Source: Ilumatobacteraceae bacterium
GTDB taxonomy: Bacteria; Actinomycetota; Acidimicrobiia; Acidimicrobiales; Ilumatobacteraceae
Reading direction: 5' to 3'
NCBI GenBank assembly: GCA_016463775.1
Contig: JAEMQQ010000004.1
Location: 1 to 48,286 of the forward strand
DNA length: 48,286 nucleotides
Shown here: in pieces, positions 22,296 through 30,415 of the stretch
Layout: the number at the start of each line of letters is the position of its first letter
Numbering within the stretch: position 1 is the stretch's first letter
Program-made: the position numbers and the translations under genes
Notes under the pieces: generated by a model
The model's input: only the letters and a program-made list of their open reading frames with translations
What the model was told of the DNA's origin: nothing
The model's database searches: none

Positions 22296-23216
22296 CTACG
22301 TGTCGCGGGCCAATACCTCGGACGCTTTTTGCACGAGTAATTCGCGTTCGTTCTCGGTCAGCGGGCGAGTGGTGCGCACGTTGAGTTCGACACGGTCACC
22401 TTCGGTACCCGCTGCCTGAATCTCGTCGATGAACAACACGGTCGTGAGACCTTTCGTGCCGGCAAGATTACGCACGGTGGTCGACACCCGCGCCGCGTCG
22501 CTACTCGCAACGTCAAACTGCAACGATTCCCGAACGGGCTCCTGGCTCAGGTTGCGAACCACCTCGAGCTTTGAATGAGGAATATGGAAGGTGCTGTTGC
22601 CGTCGCGGAGTCGCGTGGTGATCATGCCGACGTGTTCCACCGTGGCGCGTACGGGTTTATCCCAACCCAGACTTGCCTCGATTTCGTCGCCAACACCAAA
22701 ACGGTCCTCCAGCAACACGGCCAGGCCCGTGAGGTAGTCGCCAACACGGTGCTGGCCACCGATTGCGATGGCCGCACCAAGGAAGCCGGCACTCGAGAGA
22801 AAAAATGTGGCGTCAAGGTCGAGCACGTTGAACACCGCGATGATGGCGATAATCCACAGCACGAAACTGGTGAGCTGATGCAACATGCCCGTGGCGGCTT
22901 CGATGCGTTGTCGACGACGATTTTCGCCACCCTCGAGTGTCTCGGCACCAACGCGACGCATCGTGTTCTTCCACCAACCTTTGTCGCGACCGGGTTTGCT
23001 ATCGGCAACCTTGCGCACGACGATCCGCAAAATTGCGTAGGTGATTCGTGTGAGGATGAAACACCCGATGACGATGACGATCGCAATGACGGGTCGTGTC
23101 AGAAATCGCTGGATGCCACTGATTTCCTCCTCGGCAGCAAGTACGACGAGCGGGGAGAGCAAACCAGCGATGTTCACCTCTTCAGTGTGGCGGATGATTG
23201 GCGCAGTATGACGCAC
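22296..23216 (-). CDS. Small-conductance mechanosensitive channel (MscS family)
   Basis: Membrane protein of 306 aa. Three hydrophobic segments are visible: about 38-60 (VIAIVIVIGCFILTRITYAI), about 113-131 and about 137-165. The last is the pore-like helix FLSSAGFLGAAIAIGGQHRVGDYLTG. A beta-rich cytoplasmic domain follows (RFGVGDEIEA, then MITTRLRDGNSTFHIPHSKL). It releases osmolytes on hypo-osmotic shock. The start is uncertain: GTG 23216, or GTG 23177 giving MNIAGLLSPLVV; the longer form overlaps the start region of the divergent lipoprotein gene. It is convergent with dapB. Confidence 0.88.
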   Translation of the reverse strand: MRHTAPIIRHTEEVNIAGLLSPLVVLAAEEEISGIQRFLTRPVIAIVIVIGCFILTRITYAILRIVVRKVADSKPGRDKGWWKNTMRRVGAETLEGGENRRRQRIEAATGMLHQLTSFVLWIIAIIAVFNVLDLDATFFLSSAGFLGAAIAIGGQHRVGDYLTGLAVLLEDRFGVGDEIEASLGWDKPVRATVEHVGMITTRLRDGNSTFHIPHSKLEVVRNLSQEPVRESLQFDVASSDAARVSTTVRNLAGTKGLTTVLFIDEIQAAGTEGDRVELNVRTTRPLTENERELLVQKASEVLARDT

Positions 23217-23224
23217 CCGTTCAT

Positions 23225-23230
23225 TAGCCT
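23225..23230 (+). promoter_or_regulatory. -10-like TAGCCT of the lipoprotein gene
   Basis: TAGCCT ends 7 nt before the ATG at 23238 (4 nt before the adjacent ATG at 23235), which favours the second ATG as a leaderless start. No Shine-Dalgarno is seen. Confidence 0.4.
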
Positions 23231-23237
23231 GTCAATG

Positions 23238-23822
23238 ATGAAGACACCGCGCGTCGTGTTGATTGCGCTGACACTCGTCGTGCTTGGCGCCTGTGGCGAC
23301 ATCGAAGTGGTGTCCAATACGAGTGGTGAGGTTGCAGTGACGACCACTCTCGAGGTTCCGGCTGTCGATGAACCATCGGCAGCCACCGAGGTGGCGCCAA
23401 CCACCACGATTGAGACCACGACGACCACGATGGTGCCGGTCACCACCACCGTGCTTGATGTGGTGTGCATCAAAACCACGGCCTGCCAGTACGCCAATTT
23501 GGTGGGCGTCGATTTTTCGCGTCTGAAACTTGACTTCATCGATTTTTCGGTCGCCAACCTCGGTGGCGCCAGTTTCGTCGGGGCGAATCTGAGCAACTCG
23601 ATCTTTATTCGTGCCGACCTGAGCGCTGTCAACTTCGAGGGTGCCACGCTGAAGAACGTGGATATGACCGCTGCCGTGCTGACCGCAGTGTCGTTCAAGG
23701 GTGCGAATCTTGAAGGGGCCGTGCTGTGTGATGTGGATCTCACGACGGTGCTCGACCTCACCAAAGCCCAACTCGATCAGGTAAAAAAATTCAAGACCAA
23801 GGGCAAGGTGTATTGTCCGTAG
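23238..23822 (+). CDS. Pentapeptide-repeat lipoprotein
   Basis: Protein of 194 aa. A lipoprotein signal peptide (residues 1-18) ends in the lipobox VLGAC with Cys19. It is followed by a Thr/Val-rich linker (about 40-78, runs of TTTIETTTTT) and then a domain of pentapeptide repeats of the A(D/N)Lxx type from about residue 105 to 175 (ANLGGASFVGANLSNSIFIR). These form a right-handed quadrilateral beta-helix. The predicted location is the outer face of the membrane. The two cysteines in VVCIKTTAC precede the repeats and may form a disulfide. Function unknown. Confidence 0.8.
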   Translation: MKTPRVVLIALTLVVLGACGDIEVVSNTSGEVAVTTTLEVPAVDEPSAATEVAPTTTIETTTTTMVPVTTTVLDVVCIKTTACQYANLVGVDFSRLKLDFIDFSVANLGGASFVGANLSNSIFIRADLSAVNFEGATLKNVDMTAAVLTAVSFKGANLEGAVLCDVDLTTVLDLTKAQLDQVKKFKTKGKVYCP

Positions 23823-23842
23823 TTGACGCCTGAGGGGGCTCT

Positions 23843-24904
23843 ATGACGGCAGCAATTCCAGCATCGATCGAAGATGTAACAGCACCGTGGATGAGTGCGG
23901 CGACCGGGTGGAACGTCACCGCTGTGCGCAATGAAATTATCGGCGTGGGTGTGGGTGTTGCGAGTGCGGTATATCGCTCACACCTCACCGGGTCGGGTTG
24001 CCCCGCTTCGGTGGTCGTCAAGTTGCCGGCACTCGACCCCAATGCGGTGTTCACCAGTTCGGTACTGCGCATGTACATTCGCGAAGTCAAATTTTTCAAG
24101 ACTTTGGCCAACGAAGTCCCGTTCAGAGTGTCGAAGTCGTACTACGGGGAGGTCAACGAAGAGACCAGTCAATTTGCGATGGTGCTCGAAGACCTCGGCA
24201 ACCTGCGCATTGTTGATCAAGTGATTGGTATGTCCGTTGCCGATGCTCGACGGGCCGTGGATGGTTTGGCGCTGATGCACGCAAAGTGGTGGGGCAAGGC
24301 CGACGCGCTTGCGGCAGATGGCACCACGGTGAGCCTTGGCGATCCGATCTATCCGGCCGTGGTACCGATGGTCTTCGCGGAAGGTTGGGAGAAGTGCACC
24401 AAGGAGATCAAAATGCCCAACTCACTCATGCAGGTGGGCCCTCGTTTCGGCCCGGCCGTTGCGGGGCTACTGGCATCGCTGGCACAAGGCCCCAACACGT
24501 TGGCCCATGGCGATTTTCGTGCCGACAACATGCTGTTCGACAAAGACGACAGTCTGGTGGTGCTCGACTTTCAGTTGATCGGTACCGGTATCGGCGCGTA
24601 CGACTTGGCGTACTTCATTACGCAAAGTATCACTGCCGATGATGCGAGCAAGTACGAACGGGAGTTGTTCGATCGTTGGGTTGACGGTGTGCTGAGTGGT
24701 GGCGCACCGAAAGATTTGGTCGATAAAAAAGCGTTGTGGGAGCACTATCGCTCGGCAGCATTGTTTTGTTTGGCCTACCCCATCATCGCCAGCCGAGGCA
24801 TGGACCTCAGCGACAAGCGATCATTTGAACTCGTCGACTGCATGAACACCCGGTTTGACCGTGCGGTACGCGAGTTGAATCTGGTATCGCTCCTACCGAA
24901 CTGA
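23843..24904 (+). CDS. Aminoglycoside phosphotransferase/ecdysteroid-kinase-like protein
   Basis: Kinase-fold protein of 353 aa. The Brenner motif HGDFRADNMLF lies around residues 222-232, with the catalytic Asp in its first half, followed by the metal-binding VLDFQ. An N-lobe lysine is in VVVKLP. Related actinobacterial proteins are annotated as phosphotransferases of the EcKinase or APH families acting on small hydroxylated molecules. A GAGGGGG Shine-Dalgarno precedes the ATG at 23843. The substrate cannot be inferred, and antibiotic resistance is not implied. Confidence 0.8.
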   Translation: MTAAIPASIEDVTAPWMSAATGWNVTAVRNEIIGVGVGVASAVYRSHLTGSGCPASVVVKLPALDPNAVFTSSVLRMYIREVKFFKTLANEVPFRVSKSYYGEVNEETSQFAMVLEDLGNLRIVDQVIGMSVADARRAVDGLALMHAKWWGKADALAADGTTVSLGDPIYPAVVPMVFAEGWEKCTKEIKMPNSLMQVGPRFGPAVAGLLASLAQGPNTLAHGDFRADNMLFDKDDSLVVLDFQLIGTGIGAYDLAYFITQSITADDASKYERELFDRWVDGVLSGGAPKDLVDKKALWEHYRSAALFCLAYPIIASRGMDLSDKRSFELVDCMNTRFDRAVRELNLVSLLPN

Positions 24905-24939
24905 CATTTTCTGGCTACGCGAAGTTCATGGGGGCCTCG

Positions 24940-24945
24940 TAGCCT
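24940..24945 (+). promoter_or_regulatory. -10-like TAGCCT of the histidine phosphatase gene
   Basis: TAGCCT ends 6 nt before the GTG at 24952. The 10-nt sequence CTCGTAGCCT and its distance to GTG are identical to those at rimO (41066-41075). Confidence 0.45.
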
Positions 24946-24951
24946 CAGCGC

Positions 24952-25542
24952 GTGGAACTCGTGCTTGTTCGTCATGGGTTGCCGGTTCGACGCGAACTCA
25001 CCGAAGGCATTGCTGACCCCGAACTTGCACCCGACGGCCACGTGCAGGCAGCAAAAATGGCGGCCTATCTCGCAACGGAAGATATTGCGGCGATTTACGT
25101 AAGCCCCCTGTGTCGCGCCCAAGAAACTGCGGCACCACTCGGAAAGTTGCTTGGTCTACAGCCGATCATCGACGAGGACATCAGCGAATTTGATCGCAAC
25201 TCAAGTGAGTACGTGCCGATCGAAGAGCTGCGCGGCACCAACGACCCACGCTGGTTGAGGATGATCCGTGGCGAATGGGAAGAAGGCCACGATCACCCTG
25301 ACTTGTTTCGCAAGCGCGTGATTGCCGCATGTGAGCGCATGATTGCGGCACACTCGGGCGAGCGGGTGGTTGCCGTGTGCCACGGTGGTGTCATCAACCA
25401 ATACCTCGCCCACATTTTGGGAATCCAGACGCAACTCGGCTTTTTCTATCCGCAGTACACGTCGATCCATCGTGTGATGGCATCACGTGATGGGTTGCGT
25501 TCAGTATTGACGCTGAACGAAGCCGCGCATCTGCGCGACTAG
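24952..25542 (+). CDS. Histidine phosphatase family protein (phosphoglycerate-mutase-like)
   Basis: Protein of 196 aa starting MELVLVRHGLP, with the catalytic RHG at residues 7-9 and the second catalytic His in VVAVCHGGVINQYL near residue 144. An acidic residue between them lies in the YVSPLCRAQETA segment. It is a broad-specificity phosphatase or phosphohydrolase; true 2,3-bisphosphoglycerate-dependent mutases are longer. GTG 24952 is the only start consistent with the motif position. Its stop directly abuts the stop of convergent tpx. Confidence 0.88.
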   Translation: MELVLVRHGLPVRRELTEGIADPELAPDGHVQAAKMAAYLATEDIAAIYVSPLCRAQETAAPLGKLLGLQPIIDEDISEFDRNSSEYVPIEELRGTNDPRWLRMIRGEWEEGHDHPDLFRKRVIAACERMIAAHSGERVVAVCHGGVINQYLAHILGIQTQLGFFYPQYTSIHRVMASRDGLRSVLTLNEAAHLRD

Positions 25543-26040
25543 CTACTTCAGCGCAGCGAGTGCCGCGTCGTAGTTGGGCTCGTTGGCGATCTCGTCGACC
25601 AGTTCGGTGTAGGTGACCCGACCCGATTCGTTGATTACCACGATGGCACGGGCGAGCAGACCCTTCAGCACGCTGTCAACGAGGGTGACACCAAAGGTAT
25701 CGCCGAAGTTGGTACGGAATGACGAGGCATTTTGCACGTTGGTGATGCCGTTCGTGCCGCAGAAACGCTTTTGCGCAAACGGTAGGTCGGCCGACACGCA
25801 CAACACGACCGTGTTGTTCATGGCGGCGGCCAGTTCATTGAATTTCACGATGCTCTTGGCGCACGTTGGTGTGTCGACCGACGGAAAGATATTGAGCACG
25901 ACGCGCTTGCCGGTGAGGTCGGCATTCGTCACCTCAGAAAGGTCGTCTTTCACGAGGGTGAATGCAGGGGCGGGGGAGTTGGTGGTGGGAAGCGATCCGT
26001 TGGTGTTCACCGGATTGCCGCCGAGTTTTGTGGTTGCCAT
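25543..26040 (-). CDS. tpx: Thiol peroxidase (atypical 2-Cys peroxiredoxin)
   Basis: Reduces hydrogen and lipid hydroperoxides using thioredoxin. In 165 aa the peroxidatic Cys60 lies in FPSVDTPTCAKS and the resolving Cys94 in KRFCGTNGITN, the spacing of Tpx. The N terminus MATTKLGGNPVNTNG is typical, so the ATG at 26040 is preferred over upstream in-frame starts that run through a palindrome. No clear Shine-Dalgarno. An inverted repeat 63-93 nt upstream may be a regulatory site. Confidence 0.95.
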   Translation of the reverse strand: MATTKLGGNPVNTNGSLPTTNSPAPAFTLVKDDLSEVTNADLTGKRVVLNIFPSVDTPTCAKSIVKFNELAAAMNNTVVLCVSADLPFAQKRFCGTNGITNVQNASSFRTNFGDTFGVTLVDSVLKGLLARAIVVINESGRVTYTELVDEIANEPNYDAALAALK

Positions 26041-26090
26041 ATCTGCAGTCTCGCACAAGGGTGTGCGGCTCACCAAGTGCGTGCCACCAG

Positions 26091-26132
26091 TAAAAATATT
26101 TTTGGAGGCTCCTACGTAGTAGGAGCCTCCAA
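26091..26132. repeat. Long perfect inverted repeat with adjacent AAAAATATTTTT palindrome upstream of tpx
   Basis: GGAGGCTCCTAC (26104-26115), loop GTA, GTAGGAGCCTCC (26119-26130) form a 12-bp stem, extended to 14 bp by flanking TT/AA. The A/T palindrome AAAAATATTTTT abuts it on the left (26092-26103). Read on the minus strand, the hairpin is followed by AAATATTTTT, which resembles a terminator insulating tpx from upstream transcription. Alternatively it is an operator. Confidence 0.6.
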
Positions 26133-26183
26133 GTTGGGAAGGTAGTTGCAATTACGAATATCGGTGCCCCATAGTGCTGCCCC

Positions 26184-26381
26184 ATGTTCAACAACTCACC
26201 CAATCACCCAGACAACGTCGATGAACCCACCCCCCGCCGATCACATCGTTGGCAGTGCCCGGAGTGCCCCAACGGCATCACGCTGCACGTTCGAGTTGAT
26301 GAACCACCGGTGTGTCACGGCAAAACGAGCCATTCTCGTCGCCAGATCCACATGAAACGCCAACAGAAAGGCCACCGATAA
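26184..26381 (+). CDS. Small zinc-ribbon-like protein
   Basis: Protein of 65 aa with WQCPECPNG (Cys25, Cys28), then a VRVDEPPVCHG segment (Cys44, His45) and a basic C terminus KRQQKGHR. The CxxC...PP-C-H pattern is that of short zinc-ribbon proteins found in actinobacteria and their phages, where a treble of strands holds one zinc. Codon usage and Asn/His-rich N terminus differ somewhat from neighbours. The stop overlaps an ATG as TAATG (26379-26383), suggesting coupling to a downstream ORF. Function unknown. Confidence 0.55.
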   Translation: MFNNSPNHPDNVDEPTPRRSHRWQCPECPNGITLHVRVDEPPVCHGKTSHSRRQIHMKRQQKGHR

Positions 26382-26400
26382 TGACCGATCTCGCTCTTGA

Positions 26401-26793
26401 ATGGGGTGCCTGTGCGACGCTCACCTTGACCTGGGGCCAGCTTCGCAGCTCTATGCAGATCTGCTGTGTCGTGCCCTGCTCTTCGTGCCGAGCGCACCTC
26501 ATCGCTTCTGCGACCGGTGGAACCGGTTCCCGTACTACGGGGCGTTCTCCGTGGTGTACGACGAGAACGATTTCCCCCAGCGCTCAGAAGCGGGCTTCGC
26601 CGTTCGAGCGGTGAAACTGATCGAGTTCGTGCGGTGTCGCCGACAGGAAGACATCTTCCTCGAAATCATGATGTTCTGGTATGCCATCGAACTCATGAAA
26701 AAAGGGCTGGCGAATGGCGAAACCGACATCGCACAATTCGCAGCCCGCCGTGAAGAGGATGGTTTCACCAAGTGGTGCCGTGGTGATGCGTGA
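26401..26793 (+). CDS. Hypothetical protein, possible frameshifted start
   Basis: Protein of 130 aa, strongly coding by third-position bias from about 26440 on. No family was recognised. It contains a Cys-rich N-terminal part, a RFPYYGAFSVVYDEND segment, and an amphipathic helix-rich C-terminal half (FLEIMMFWYAIELMKKGLAN). The start is uncertain: the TAATG-coupled ATG at 26381 opens a different frame (MTDLALEWGAC...) that ends at 26614, while this frame's first ATG is 26401. Either the true start is 26401 or a one-base shift separates 26381 from the main frame. It is convergent, 4 nt from the DedA-like gene. Confidence 0.5.
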   Translation: MGCLCDAHLDLGPASQLYADLLCRALLFVPSAPHRFCDRWNRFPYYGAFSVVYDENDFPQRSEAGFAVRAVKLIEFVRCRRQEDIFLEIMMFWYAIELMKKGLANGETDIAQFAARREEDGFTKWCRGDA

Positions 26794-26797
26794 CTGA

Positions 26798-27436
26798 TCA
26801 GTCTTCACGCTTCGGGCCACGCCGCACTTGGCCCTGCAGCAGCGACAACGCGAACAACCCGCCGACCAGCCACCATTGGTATTGGTCGACGAAGTCAAGG
26901 AACGACCGAATCTCGGACTCGAATACGCGGCCCAGCACCCGCAGTATCCACAACTTGATCGCGATGCCGATGGAAACGAAGATCAAGAAACTGCGGGCTT
27001 TCATGCCGCGATGCCCGACCAGCAAACACACCACGTTGCTGCCCGGGAAGATCACGACGGCCCACACACCCAACTTGTCGACGGCACGCTCGAGCCACGT
27101 ATAGATACGTGGCGGTTTACCGTTCGGGCCTTGCAGCCACTGCACTGCTTTGTGACCGAAGAAGCGTCCGCAGAAATACAGCGCGATTGCAGCAGCGAGC
27201 ACACGGAAAAAGCCGATCAGCACAAAGGGAAGCAGGTCGATGTAGGGCACCGACCCGAACAGGTTGCGGTTGCGAGACGACAACAGCAGCACCAGTTCTG
27301 GTCGCTCATCGACAAGCGCAGGACCGATGTTCGACCCGATCGTGCCTAAGACGAATAATCCCGCCGTACCAGCCAACACGGCGCGGCGTGCAAGTGGGGT
27401 GGGCACACACGAACGGTAGTAGGGCTGGCTGCACAC
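26798..27436 (-). CDS. DedA/VTT-like membrane protein
   Basis: Protein of 212 aa with about four or five hydrophobic segments: residues 19-38, 65-90, 120-140, 147-170 and 180-198. The central part has the DedA (SNARE-associated/VTT) layout: a re-entrant region around GFFRVLAAAIALYFCGRFFG, then AVVIFPGSNVVCLLVGHRGM and a second half-hairpin. DedA proteins are implicated in lipid flipping and membrane homeostasis. The start GTG 27436 is uncertain, and an internal GTG at 27406 gives MPTPLARRAVLAG. It is divergent from an acyl-CoA synthetase gene. Confidence 0.7.
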   Translation of the reverse strand: MCSQPYYRSCVPTPLARRAVLAGTAGLFVLGTIGSNIGPALVDERPELVLLLSSRNRNLFGSVPYIDLLPFVLIGFFRVLAAAIALYFCGRFFGHKAVQWLQGPNGKPPRIYTWLERAVDKLGVWAVVIFPGSNVVCLLVGHRGMKARSFLIFVSIGIAIKLWILRVLGRVFESEIRSFLDFVDQYQWWLVGGLFALSLLQGQVRRGPKRED

Positions 27437-27482
27437 CGTGGCGACTCACCTGTGTACAGTTCGTTACGGCGAAGGGGGCCAC

Positions 27483-29111
27483 ATGAAGGGTTTAATGCAG
27501 CCGACACAACTCACGCTCGTACATTTGTTTGAACGAGCAGAGCGATACGGCCGGGACAAGCGCATCATCACGGCAACCGCCACCGCAAAGGTCAGCACGA
27601 CGTACGGCGCCTGGGCGGAACGCACCCGTCTGTTGGGCGGGGTGCTCGACATCCTGAAGATTTCAAAATTCGGTCGAGTGGCAACGTTGGCGTGGAACTC
27701 AGCACGCCACCTCGAGCTGTACTTCGCCGCACCATGCTCAAATCGCGTATTGCACCCGTTGAACTTTCGTCTGTTCCCCGAGCAAGTCACCTACATCGTC
27801 AATCATGCGCAAGACGAGGTTATTTTCTGTGACACATCGCTCTGGGCGATTCTCGAGCCGCTCATGTCGACCTTCACCACGGTGAAGCACCTGGTGTTCA
27901 TGAATGACGGCAAAGGCGAGGCGCCAGCGAGTGTGCCCGGCGTGCAGGTTCATGAATACGAATCGCTGTTGCAACAAGCCAAGGCGGCCGAATGGAACGT
28001 CACCGACGAGAATCAGGCGGCCAGCATGTGTTACACGAGTGGAACCACCGGCAACCCCAAGGGCGTCGTCTACTCGCACCGCTCGACGTTCTTGCACACG
28101 ATGGCCGAGATGCTCGCCGACTCGCTCGGGGTCCGCGAATCCGACACCATATTGCCGGTCGTGCCAATGTTCCACGTGAATGCCTGGGGTCTCACTCATG
28201 CTGCAACGGCTTGTGGTGCCAACCTCGTTATGCCGGGCCCCGACTTGTCGGGCAAGGCAATCGCTGACCACATCGTGAACGAAAAAGTCACCGTCGCTGC
28301 CGGCGTACCCACCATCTGGATGGCGGTGCTCCCCGAATTGAAGGGTCGTGACACATCGTCGCTGCGCGCCGTCGTGTGCGGTGGTGCGGCTGTACCCAAG
28401 GCCCTCAGCGAGGCTTATCGCGAACAAATTGGTCTACCTATCCTGCAGGCATGGGGCATGACTGAGACCTCGCCAATCTCGGCGGTGTGCACGCTGAACA
28501 CCGCCGAGCAACAACTACCGGTCGAAGAACAAGCCGAGATTCGCACGACCGTCGGTCGTATCGTGCTCGGCGTCGACTTCCGCGTAGTCCAACCCGACAC
28601 CACCACGATGGTGGCGTGGGATGGCGAAACGAGTGGCGAGTTGCAGTGTGCCGGGCCGTGGATTGCCAGTTCGTACTACAACGACTCGCGGTCGGCAGAA
28701 AGTTTCACGAAGGACGGCTGGTTGCGCACCGGTGACGTGGCGGTCGTCGATTCGGTCGGGCGCATCCGTTTGGTGGACCGCACCAAGGACCTCATCAAGT
28801 CGGGTGGCGAATGGATCTCGTCGGTGGAAATCGAGAACGAGTTGATGTCGCATCCGAAGGTCAAAGAAGCCGCCGTCGTTGGCGTGCCCCACCCGAAATG
28901 GTCGGAGCGCCCGCTTGCCTGTGTGGTGCCCAAGGATGGTGAAACGATCACCAAAGAGGAAATCATCGCCTTCCTCACCCCGAAGCTGGCCAAGTGGCAG
29001 ATCCCCGATGACGTGGTCTTCATCGATCAGGTGCCCAAAACCTCGGTGGGCAAGTTCTCCAAAAAGACCCTGCGTGACCGCTTCGCGGACTACAAACTGC
29101 CAAGCGCATAA
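27483..29111 (+). CDS. Fatty-acid/long-chain acyl-CoA synthetase (AMP-dependent ligase)
   Basis: ANL-superfamily enzyme of 542 aa that activates a carboxylic acid via acyl-AMP and transfers it to CoA. Motifs are the P-loop MCYTSGTTGNPKGVVYSH, the LQAWGMTETSPI adenylate pocket, GWLRTGDVAV, DRTKDLIKSGGEWIS, and the C-terminal catalytic lysine in KTSVGKFSKK. This form (VPMFHVNAWG) is typical of medium/long-chain FadD-like proteins. ATG 27483 has an AAGGGGG Shine-Dalgarno; an earlier in-frame start at 27438 lies in the leader. A TACAGT -10-like element (about 27456) gives a short leader. Confidence 0.93.
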   Translation: MKGLMQPTQLTLVHLFERAERYGRDKRIITATATAKVSTTYGAWAERTRLLGGVLDILKISKFGRVATLAWNSARHLELYFAAPCSNRVLHPLNFRLFPEQVTYIVNHAQDEVIFCDTSLWAILEPLMSTFTTVKHLVFMNDGKGEAPASVPGVQVHEYESLLQQAKAAEWNVTDENQAASMCYTSGTTGNPKGVVYSHRSTFLHTMAEMLADSLGVRESDTILPVVPMFHVNAWGLTHAATACGANLVMPGPDLSGKAIADHIVNEKVTVAAGVPTIWMAVLPELKGRDTSSLRAVVCGGAAVPKALSEAYREQIGLPILQAWGMTETSPISAVCTLNTAEQQLPVEEQAEIRTTVGRIVLGVDFRVVQPDTTTMVAWDGETSGELQCAGPWIASSYYNDSRSAESFTKDGWLRTGDVAVVDSVGRIRLVDRTKDLIKSGGEWISSVEIENELMSHPKVKEAAVVGVPHPKWSERPLACVVPKDGETITKEEIIAFLTPKLAKWQIPDDVVFIDQVPKTSVGKFSKKTLRDRFADYKLPSA

Positions 29112-29219
29112 ACCGCCACAGCGGCTGCGAAAAATAGCCACATCACACTTGCCGAGTAGTCGTGCGTAGATGGGTAGTCCCTGTTCGGGGACACACACCC
29201 ACGACCGAAAGGCATACCC

Positions 29220-30143
29220 ATGACCACAGCATTCTTGAAAGACATCACCGCCCTCAAACCTGGCGTTCCCGTCACGCGCGGTGGCATCACGATGATTCCC
29301 ATTTTTGCTCCAGCAGGTCGTACTTCCAAGATCAAAATTGCCGGTGACGAGCTCGTGGTGTCAGAACTCGAGACACCCACCGTGCCGCAACTACAGGTGC
29401 ACAACCCCACGCCACACGACTTGTTGATCCCCGCCGGGCGGATTCTGAGTGGTGGTCGTCAAACACGCGTTGTCAACGTGTCGATCGTGGTTGCCGCAGG
29501 CACCAAGATGGTCATCCCCGTGTCGTGCGTGGAGGCCGGCCGTTGGTCGGGTCTTTCACGTTTTGCCAACTCGGGCCGCAATGCATCCCGTCGTATGCGT
29601 GTTGCAAAACAGCGCAGCGTGAAACACAACATCGATCAATACAAAAGCAAGGCGTCGGCACAAGGCGAAGTGTGGAACACGATCGCCTATGAGCTCGACT
29701 CACGTGGAGTGCACGCCGAAGCCAGCCTGTTTCTCGGTGTCGACGAAGATCTCGACCAGCGCTCGGATCGCATCGCGGTCGTCAACCAGTTCCTGACTGA
29801 CGGCATTCAACCCGGTCAAGTGGGTGTTGCGATTGCCCACGGTGACAAGATCCTCGGCGTCGAAGTGTTCCCGAGCACCGAGGCGCTCGAAGTGTCGTGG
29901 GAGGCGATCGTGCGGGCAGCAGTGATTGACGCCGACGAGTTCAGCACCCCGGGGGTGACCGTTGATGCAGCAAGTGGCATCGCAGCGCTCGAGAAATTTC
30001 TTGCGGCTGTTGCAGCAACCGAAGGCACGCTCTCAGAAGGCGTTGGTCGCGGCACCGAATTGCACGTCGAAACCCCGGCCTACGTGGCGCACGGCCTGAC
30101 CGTCGACGGCGAGCTGGTGTATTGCAACGCATTCGCGTCCTGA
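29220..30143 (+). CDS. ARPP-1/DUF6569-like protein
   Basis: Protein of 307 aa without signal peptide or membrane segment. The conserved core reads HDLLIPAGRILSGGRQTRVVNVS followed by a VIPVSCVEAGRW motif. This is the hallmark of the ARPP-1 domain (ARG and rhodanese-phosphatase-superfamily-associated protein), whose biochemical role is not established. A GAAAGG Shine-Dalgarno precedes the ATG at 29220. The 108-nt gap upstream contains a small CCGC/GCGG hairpin only. Family assignment is from memory of the motif. Confidence 0.6.
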   Translation: MTTAFLKDITALKPGVPVTRGGITMIPIFAPAGRTSKIKIAGDELVVSELETPTVPQLQVHNPTPHDLLIPAGRILSGGRQTRVVNVSIVVAAGTKMVIPVSCVEAGRWSGLSRFANSGRNASRRMRVAKQRSVKHNIDQYKSKASAQGEVWNTIAYELDSRGVHAEASLFLGVDEDLDQRSDRIAVVNQFLTDGIQPGQVGVAIAHGDKILGVEVFPSTEALEVSWEAIVRAAVIDADEFSTPGVTVDAASGIAALEKFLAAVAATEGTLSEGVGRGTELHVETPAYVAHGLTVDGELVYCNAFAS

Positions 30144-30268
30144 TCGCTTGGTTTGGCGGGGCGCTCACCCCACTGCCATACTGACGAGGTCGGTTCTACC
30201 GATGGCAGGCTCCTCGGTGTCTCTCCGCCGAGCACCGGGGGTCTGCGTTGGTTACTATCAGGAGGCAC

Positions 30269-30415
30269 ATGAAAATCTTCCCAGGCCTGACTTTCTCGTG
30301 GAAGCGGGCGCTCGGTGTGACTGCGGCAAAACGCAAGATTTCGCGTGCCACAGGTGTGCCCCTCACTCGCTCGGGGCGTCGTTCGAAACTCGGTAAATGG
30401 ATGGGGATGAAATAA
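30269..30415 (+). CDS. 48-aa basic microprotein (KIFPGLTFSWKRALG type)
   Basis: A short ORF of 48 codons starts at ATG 30269, 3 nt downstream of a perfect AGGAGG Shine-Dalgarno (30260-30265). The product begins MKIFPGLTFSWKRALGVTAA, continues with a KISRATGVPLTRSGRRSK segment and ends WMGMK. It is rich in Lys/Arg and has one short amphipathic stretch. Its stop overlaps the ATG of the HPP-family gene as TAATG, so the two are translationally coupled. Small proteins with this SWKRALG...ATGxPxTxxG pattern occur in other bacteria, to my recollection, without known function. Confidence 0.6.
   Translation: MKIFPGLTFSWKRALGVTAAKRKISRATGVPLTRSGRRSKLGKWMGMK

Noticed and set aside
23843-24904. Antibiotic-resistance aminoglycoside kinase
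   Set aside because: The Brenner motif shows a kinase fold only; the sequence resembles housekeeping EcKinase/APH-like proteins and there is no resistance context.
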